Below are positions 3,455-5,769 of a stretch of DNA of 5,769 nt, in pieces. The first letter of the stretch is position 1, and each line of letters opens with the position of its first letter. The stretch is from CBDBFH01 sp965204775 (GTDB lineage Bacteria > Pseudomonadota > Alphaproteobacteria > JAPOUT01 > G958296285). Location: the NCBI GenBank assembly GCA_965204775.1, contig CBDBFH010000017.1:1-5769 (forward strand), written 5' to 3'. The position numbers were made by a program, and so were the translations under genes. Below the pieces are notes generated by a model, which did no database searches, was not told the origin of the DNA, and was given only the letters and a program-made list of their open reading frames with translations.

Positions 3455-4957
3455 ATGAGATACGACGACGAGCGCTTTGTTGATCTCGACACAGGGCGCA
3501 GGGGGCGCCGGCCGGGGCGGCGGTGGACCGGCTCGGTCGGGCAGCGGTCGAGGGCCGCGCAAGGTTTCCCCCCGGCCGTCTTCAAGATCAGCAGCTACAG
3601 CCACAGCGCGCGCGCCGTCCGAGGGAGATTCCAGTACATCAGCCGGGACGGGGAGGTCGAGGCCGAGGGGCCGGACGGGATGCTTCGGGGGCGAGAGGAG
3701 CTGGACGGGCTGGCGGACTTTTGGGAGGGAATGACAGAGGAGGGGAGGGGGAGACGGCAAGCCATGAGTGCCATGGTGAGCTTCCCGGCGGGGGTGGACG
3801 AAGAGCAAGCGAAGGAGGCGGCGCGGCAGTTCTTCCGAGAAGCCTTTGCCGACACCCATGATTATGTGTTTGCCGGCCACCAGGACACCAAGAATTTCCA
3901 TGTCCATGTTGTCGTGCAAGCGACCGGCCAGGACGGAAAAAAAATCCGGATTCAGCGAGCCGACATTCAGGACCTACGAATGCTCTTTGCCGAGAAGGCA
4001 GCCGAGCAAGGGATAGAGCTGGACGCCTCCCCCCGCTGGGCGCGAGGAGAGGAACGGGGCAAGACGCCCAGCCCGGAGGTCGAGGGCATCATGCGCCGCT
4101 GGGCGCGGCCCGAGTTGGAGCTTGCCGGGGCCTTTATGCCGTCCCCTATACGGCGCACCCAGCTTGAAGCGCTGGCGGCCGTCCGACGAGATCGAGACCC
4201 GGAAGGTGACGTGACGCCGCTGGAATACGCTCGGGCCGCCGAGCGGGTGATGGGGGCAGGGGGGGAGACGGAAACTACCACGGAGAAGGTGGCGAGAGTC
4301 AAGGCGGCGGTCCAGCTTGCGCGGTTCGGGCTCCACCAGGCGGCCGCTGCCCGCGGCCGGGGCGACGAGAACGCCGCGGAGGCGTGGGCGGCATGGGAGG
4401 TTGTCGGGGGAGTAGATAAAGCCGTCTCCGCGGAAATCCGGGGGCTGGGGGATGATCCGGCCGGGAAGCGGGCGGCCCTGAGCGCCAGGCGGCCCCTGGC
4501 AGATCAATTAGCGGAGGAGCGTCCGCCCGCCGAGCGGCGCTGGGCTCGGGGCGAAGAGGCCGAGCGGGCGGCCGGCCGGGGCGCGGCCGTACAAGGCTTA
4601 GAGTATGCGCGGGCCGCGGGGAAAGTGGCCGTGGGGCTCCATACCCTCCCGACCGATCACGACAGGGTGGCCGGTGTCAAGGCGGCCGTGTCGCTGGCAC
4701 GGTTCGGGTGGGAGCTGGCGGCGCGAGACAAAGCGCCCACGCCGGAAGGGGCTCTGGCGCGGGAGATCATTGACACGACCGAGCGGACGGTGCGGGATGA
4801 GATTCAACACATCAAAGACCCGCAAGCGAAGAGAGAAGCGATCCAGGCGCGGGCCGTCCTCTACCATGCCGGGGTAAAGGAATACCGGGCCGAGCGGCAG
4901 GCAGAGGAGCAGCAACGGAGACGGGAACGGGAGCGCGAGGAGGGGTGGGAGCGGTGA
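3455..4957 (+). CDS. mobA: VirD2-like MOB-P relaxase with duplicated C-terminal domain
   Basis: A 500-residue predicted DNA-nicking relaxase. Residues 41-200 match the VirD2/MobA nuclease domain: FQYISRDGEVE with probable catalytic Y61 (VirD2 has LEYLSRKGKLE), MVSFPAGVD (VirD2 has IVSFPAGTD), the metal-binding HQDTKNFHVHVVV (H142, H149, H151; D144), and DLRMLFAEKAAEQGIELDAS. The enzyme would cleave one strand at oriT, stay joined to the 5' end through Tyr and pilot it into a recipient. Residues 255-366 and 381-485 are two copies of a helical domain (LEYARAA, VKAAVQLARFG / VKAAVSLARFG, then a DP motif). The C-terminus is Arg/Glu-rich. No helicase or primase domain is visible. ATG 3455 follows AGGAG (3441-3445) by 9 bases; the frame is open upstream to 3221, but that stretch overlaps mobC. 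mobA is used in the generic sense. Confidence 0.9.
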   Translation: MRYDDERFVDLDTGRRGRRPGRRWTGSVGQRSRAAQGFPPAVFKISSYSHSARAVRGRFQYISRDGEVEAEGPDGMLRGREELDGLADFWEGMTEEGRGRRQAMSAMVSFPAGVDEEQAKEAARQFFREAFADTHDYVFAGHQDTKNFHVHVVVQATGQDGKKIRIQRADIQDLRMLFAEKAAEQGIELDASPRWARGEERGKTPSPEVEGIMRRWARPELELAGAFMPSPIRRTQLEALAAVRRDRDPEGDVTPLEYARAAERVMGAGGETETTTEKVARVKAAVQLARFGLHQAAAARGRGDENAAEAWAAWEVVGGVDKAVSAEIRGLGDDPAGKRAALSARRPLADQLAEERPPAERRWARGEEAERAAGRGAAVQGLEYARAAGKVAVGLHTLPTDHDRVAGVKAAVSLARFGWELAARDKAPTPEGALAREIIDTTERTVRDEIQHIKDPQAKREAIQARAVLYHAGVKEYRAERQAEEQQRRREREREEGWER

Positions 4958-5010
4958 AAAGGGGGAGTTCCGGAGAACCGGCAGCCGAACATGATTCGGG
5001 AGAGAATCCC

Positions 5011-5034
5011 CCCGCCCTTTCCCCTTCGGGCGGG
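5011..5034. repeat. GC hairpin after the relaxase gene
   Basis: CCCGCCC (5011-5017), a 10-base loop, GGGCGGG (5028-5034). The stem can extend by three more C-G pairs across a one-base bulge at T5035. No T-run follows, so it may protect the mRNA end or act with the terminator at 5051. Confidence 0.5.
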
Positions 5035-5050
5035 TGGGGGCGGCCCGTAC

Positions 5051-5076
5051 CGGGCAAATATGGAGCCCGTTTTTTT
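5051..5076 (+). terminator. Intrinsic terminator of the mob operon
   Basis: CGGGC (5051-5055), loop AAATATGGA, GCCCG (5065-5069), then T7 (5070-5076): the clearest intrinsic terminator in the window, about 95 bases past the relaxase stop. CGGGC can also pair with an upstream GCCCG (5043-5047), which would compete with it. Confidence 0.65.
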
Positions 5077-5136
5077 CCGGGATTCCCCCGATATCGGGCT
5101 TTTCGGCCGATATGCCCGGATGAAGCCCATATTTGC
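5054..5136. repeat. Long-range inverted repeat enclosing a palindrome
   Basis: GCAAATATGG (5054-5063) and CCATATTTGC (5127-5136) are exact reverse complements. Between them lie the perfect 12-bp palindrome CCCGATATCGGG (5087-5098) and the CGGCCG palindrome (5105-5110). It could fold as a multi-arm cruciform such as a single-strand origin, or be a protein-binding cluster. Confidence 0.5.
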
Positions 5137-5250
5137 GATTTAAGGCCCCGGAAATTTGACCTGGTCTTAATCCCCACGGTCCCTCCGGTTCCCGCGTTCT
5201 TCCCCCCATCCAACCCTTCACCCTGTCAACCTGTTTTCCATGGCCCGTGA

Positions 5251-5282
5251 GCCAACCCCGTAAGCGGCGTCTCGGGGTTGGC
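5251..5282. repeat. Perfect 10-bp-arm inverted repeat
   Basis: GCCAACCCCG (5251-5260), 12-base spacer, CGGGGTTGGC (5273-5282). No T-run follows on either strand, so it is not a classic intrinsic terminator. It lies between convergent genes and could stop transcription with Rho or be a relaxosome or partition site. Confidence 0.55.
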
Positions 5283-5416
5283 CCCTGGCGCAGCCACAGC
5301 GCCCGGAGCTGGGGAGCCGCCGAGGCTTCGACCAGGGCGGGGGGTGACACGGTTTAGCCCGTCCACTTTCCGGCCTGAGCGGCCCGAGCGGAAGCGGGGC
5401 CAGGCGGGGGAGGGGC

Positions 5417-5769
5417 CTAGCGTTCCATCTCCGCTTCTTGTTCCCGCTGGCGCTCCTGGCGGGGCGCGGGCTCCTCACGAATAATCCGCATCAACCGTTC
5501 GGCTTCGGCGCGTTGCCGGGGGTCTTCAAGCTGCTGTATCTGTTCCTCGACCCGCTTATCCACCGCTACGTCTTCGGGCCGGGGGAGGGAGGTCAGCACA
5601 TACTCTTTTGTGGGGCCGTTGCTGGTAACGACCTGGTCGAGCTGGGCGGTCTGAGACTGAGGGAGCTGGCCGGCCGCCTGGGCGGCGGCCTCCTTGGAAT
5701 GGAACACCTGGAAAGACCCCCCGGCCGCTTCGGTGGGGCCGGGGGTTTCCACATCATAGCGGCGTTGCG
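5417..5769 (-). CDS. C-terminal part of hypothetical protein, partial
   Basis: The last 116 residues of a protein whose frame continues past the right edge (it enters as QRRYDVETPG). A GTG at 5752 is the first possible start inside the window but has no clear ribosome site and would drop an apparently continuous frame, so the gene is taken as partial. The visible part has a Gln/Ala-rich stretch (FHSKEAAAQAAGQLPQSQ) and then VDKRVEEQIQQLEDPRQR, which resembles the relaxase motifs at residues 320-339 and 441-460, and ends in an Arg/Glu/Gln-rich tail, also like the relaxase. No catalytic motif is seen. A structural role in mobilization is possible but rests only on that similarity. Confidence 0.6.
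   Translation of the reverse strand, partial: QRRYDVETPGPTEAAGGSFQVFHSKEAAAQAAGQLPQSQTAQLDQVVTSNGPTKEYVLTSLPRPEDVAVDKRVEEQIQQLEDPRQRAEAERLMRIIREEPAPRQERQREQEAEMER

Larger units (their letters stand above)
4958..5416. other. Structured gene-free spacer
   Basis: Lies between the relaxase end and the convergent right-edge gene. 5008-5136 is dense in hairpins and palindromes. 5140-5250 is C-rich without clear structure. 5251-5282 is a perfect 10-bp-arm inverted repeat. 5283-5416 is GC-rich with no clear feature. No reading frame looks coding. Confidence 0.5.

Noticed and set aside
3396..3790. Fourteen-base direct repeat GTGAGCTTCCCGGC (3396 and 3777)
   Set aside because: The second copy encodes the conserved VSFPAG motif; the first is explained by the intercistronic stem, so the match is probably coincidental.
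620..3905. Thirteen-base match CCAGGACACCAAG near 620 and 3890
   Set aside because: The second copy encodes the relaxase HQDTK motif; one 13-base match is within chance for this length and composition.
4598..5350. Long minus-strand open frame opposite the relaxase 3' end
   Set aside because: It is a GC-bias shadow of the relaxase that continues into the hairpin cluster; the Pro/Arg/Gly-rich product has no motif.

Overview
This window looks like part of a small, high-G+C (about two thirds by eye) mobilizable plasmid, or an integrated relative, from a Gram-negative-type bacterium. The call rests on four things: a probable iteron-type replication initiator gene with tandem iterons at its start codon, a MobC-type accessory protein, a VirD2-like (MOB-P class) relaxase, and hairpin-rich spacers. 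I cannot name the host genus. A conserved frame is open across the right edge and another runs in from the left edge, so the window appears to cut through genes. Whether the molecule is circular cannot be judged.

Layout. 1-469: a small plus-strand hypothetical protein. 470-1213: no convincing gene, but C-rich DNA with a diverged 34/35-bp direct repeat, stem-loops, C8 tracts, a terminator-like element and a 14-bp-arm inverted repeat. 1214-1731: two overlapping small plus-strand genes, a zinc-ribbon protein and a 58-residue ORF. 1732-1812: a convergent spacer filled by short GC-rich repeats. 1813-2454 (minus): a predicted replication initiator with an N-terminal helix-turn-helix, a Pro/Ala linker and a TrfA/RepA-like winged-helix region. 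2455-2994: iterons touching the start codon, then gene-free DNA that is the best place for oriV/oriT. 2995-4957: mobC and the relaxase gene, probably one operon. 4958-5416: a structured spacer with a good intrinsic terminator. 5417-5769 (minus): the C-terminal part of a protein of unknown function whose tail resembles a motif found twice in the relaxase.

How it fits together. The initiator would bind the iterons to start replication and repress its own promoter, which overlaps them. MobC and the relaxase would form the relaxosome at an oriT, probably just upstream of mobC. No coupling protein or type IV secretion genes are visible, so transfer would need a helper. The most unusual features are a family of about seven roughly 35-bp two-hairpin repeats scattered through spacers and inside coding sequence (one forms part of the initiator's interdomain linker), the tandem-duplicated relaxase C-terminal domain, and the apparently one-winged-helix initiator.
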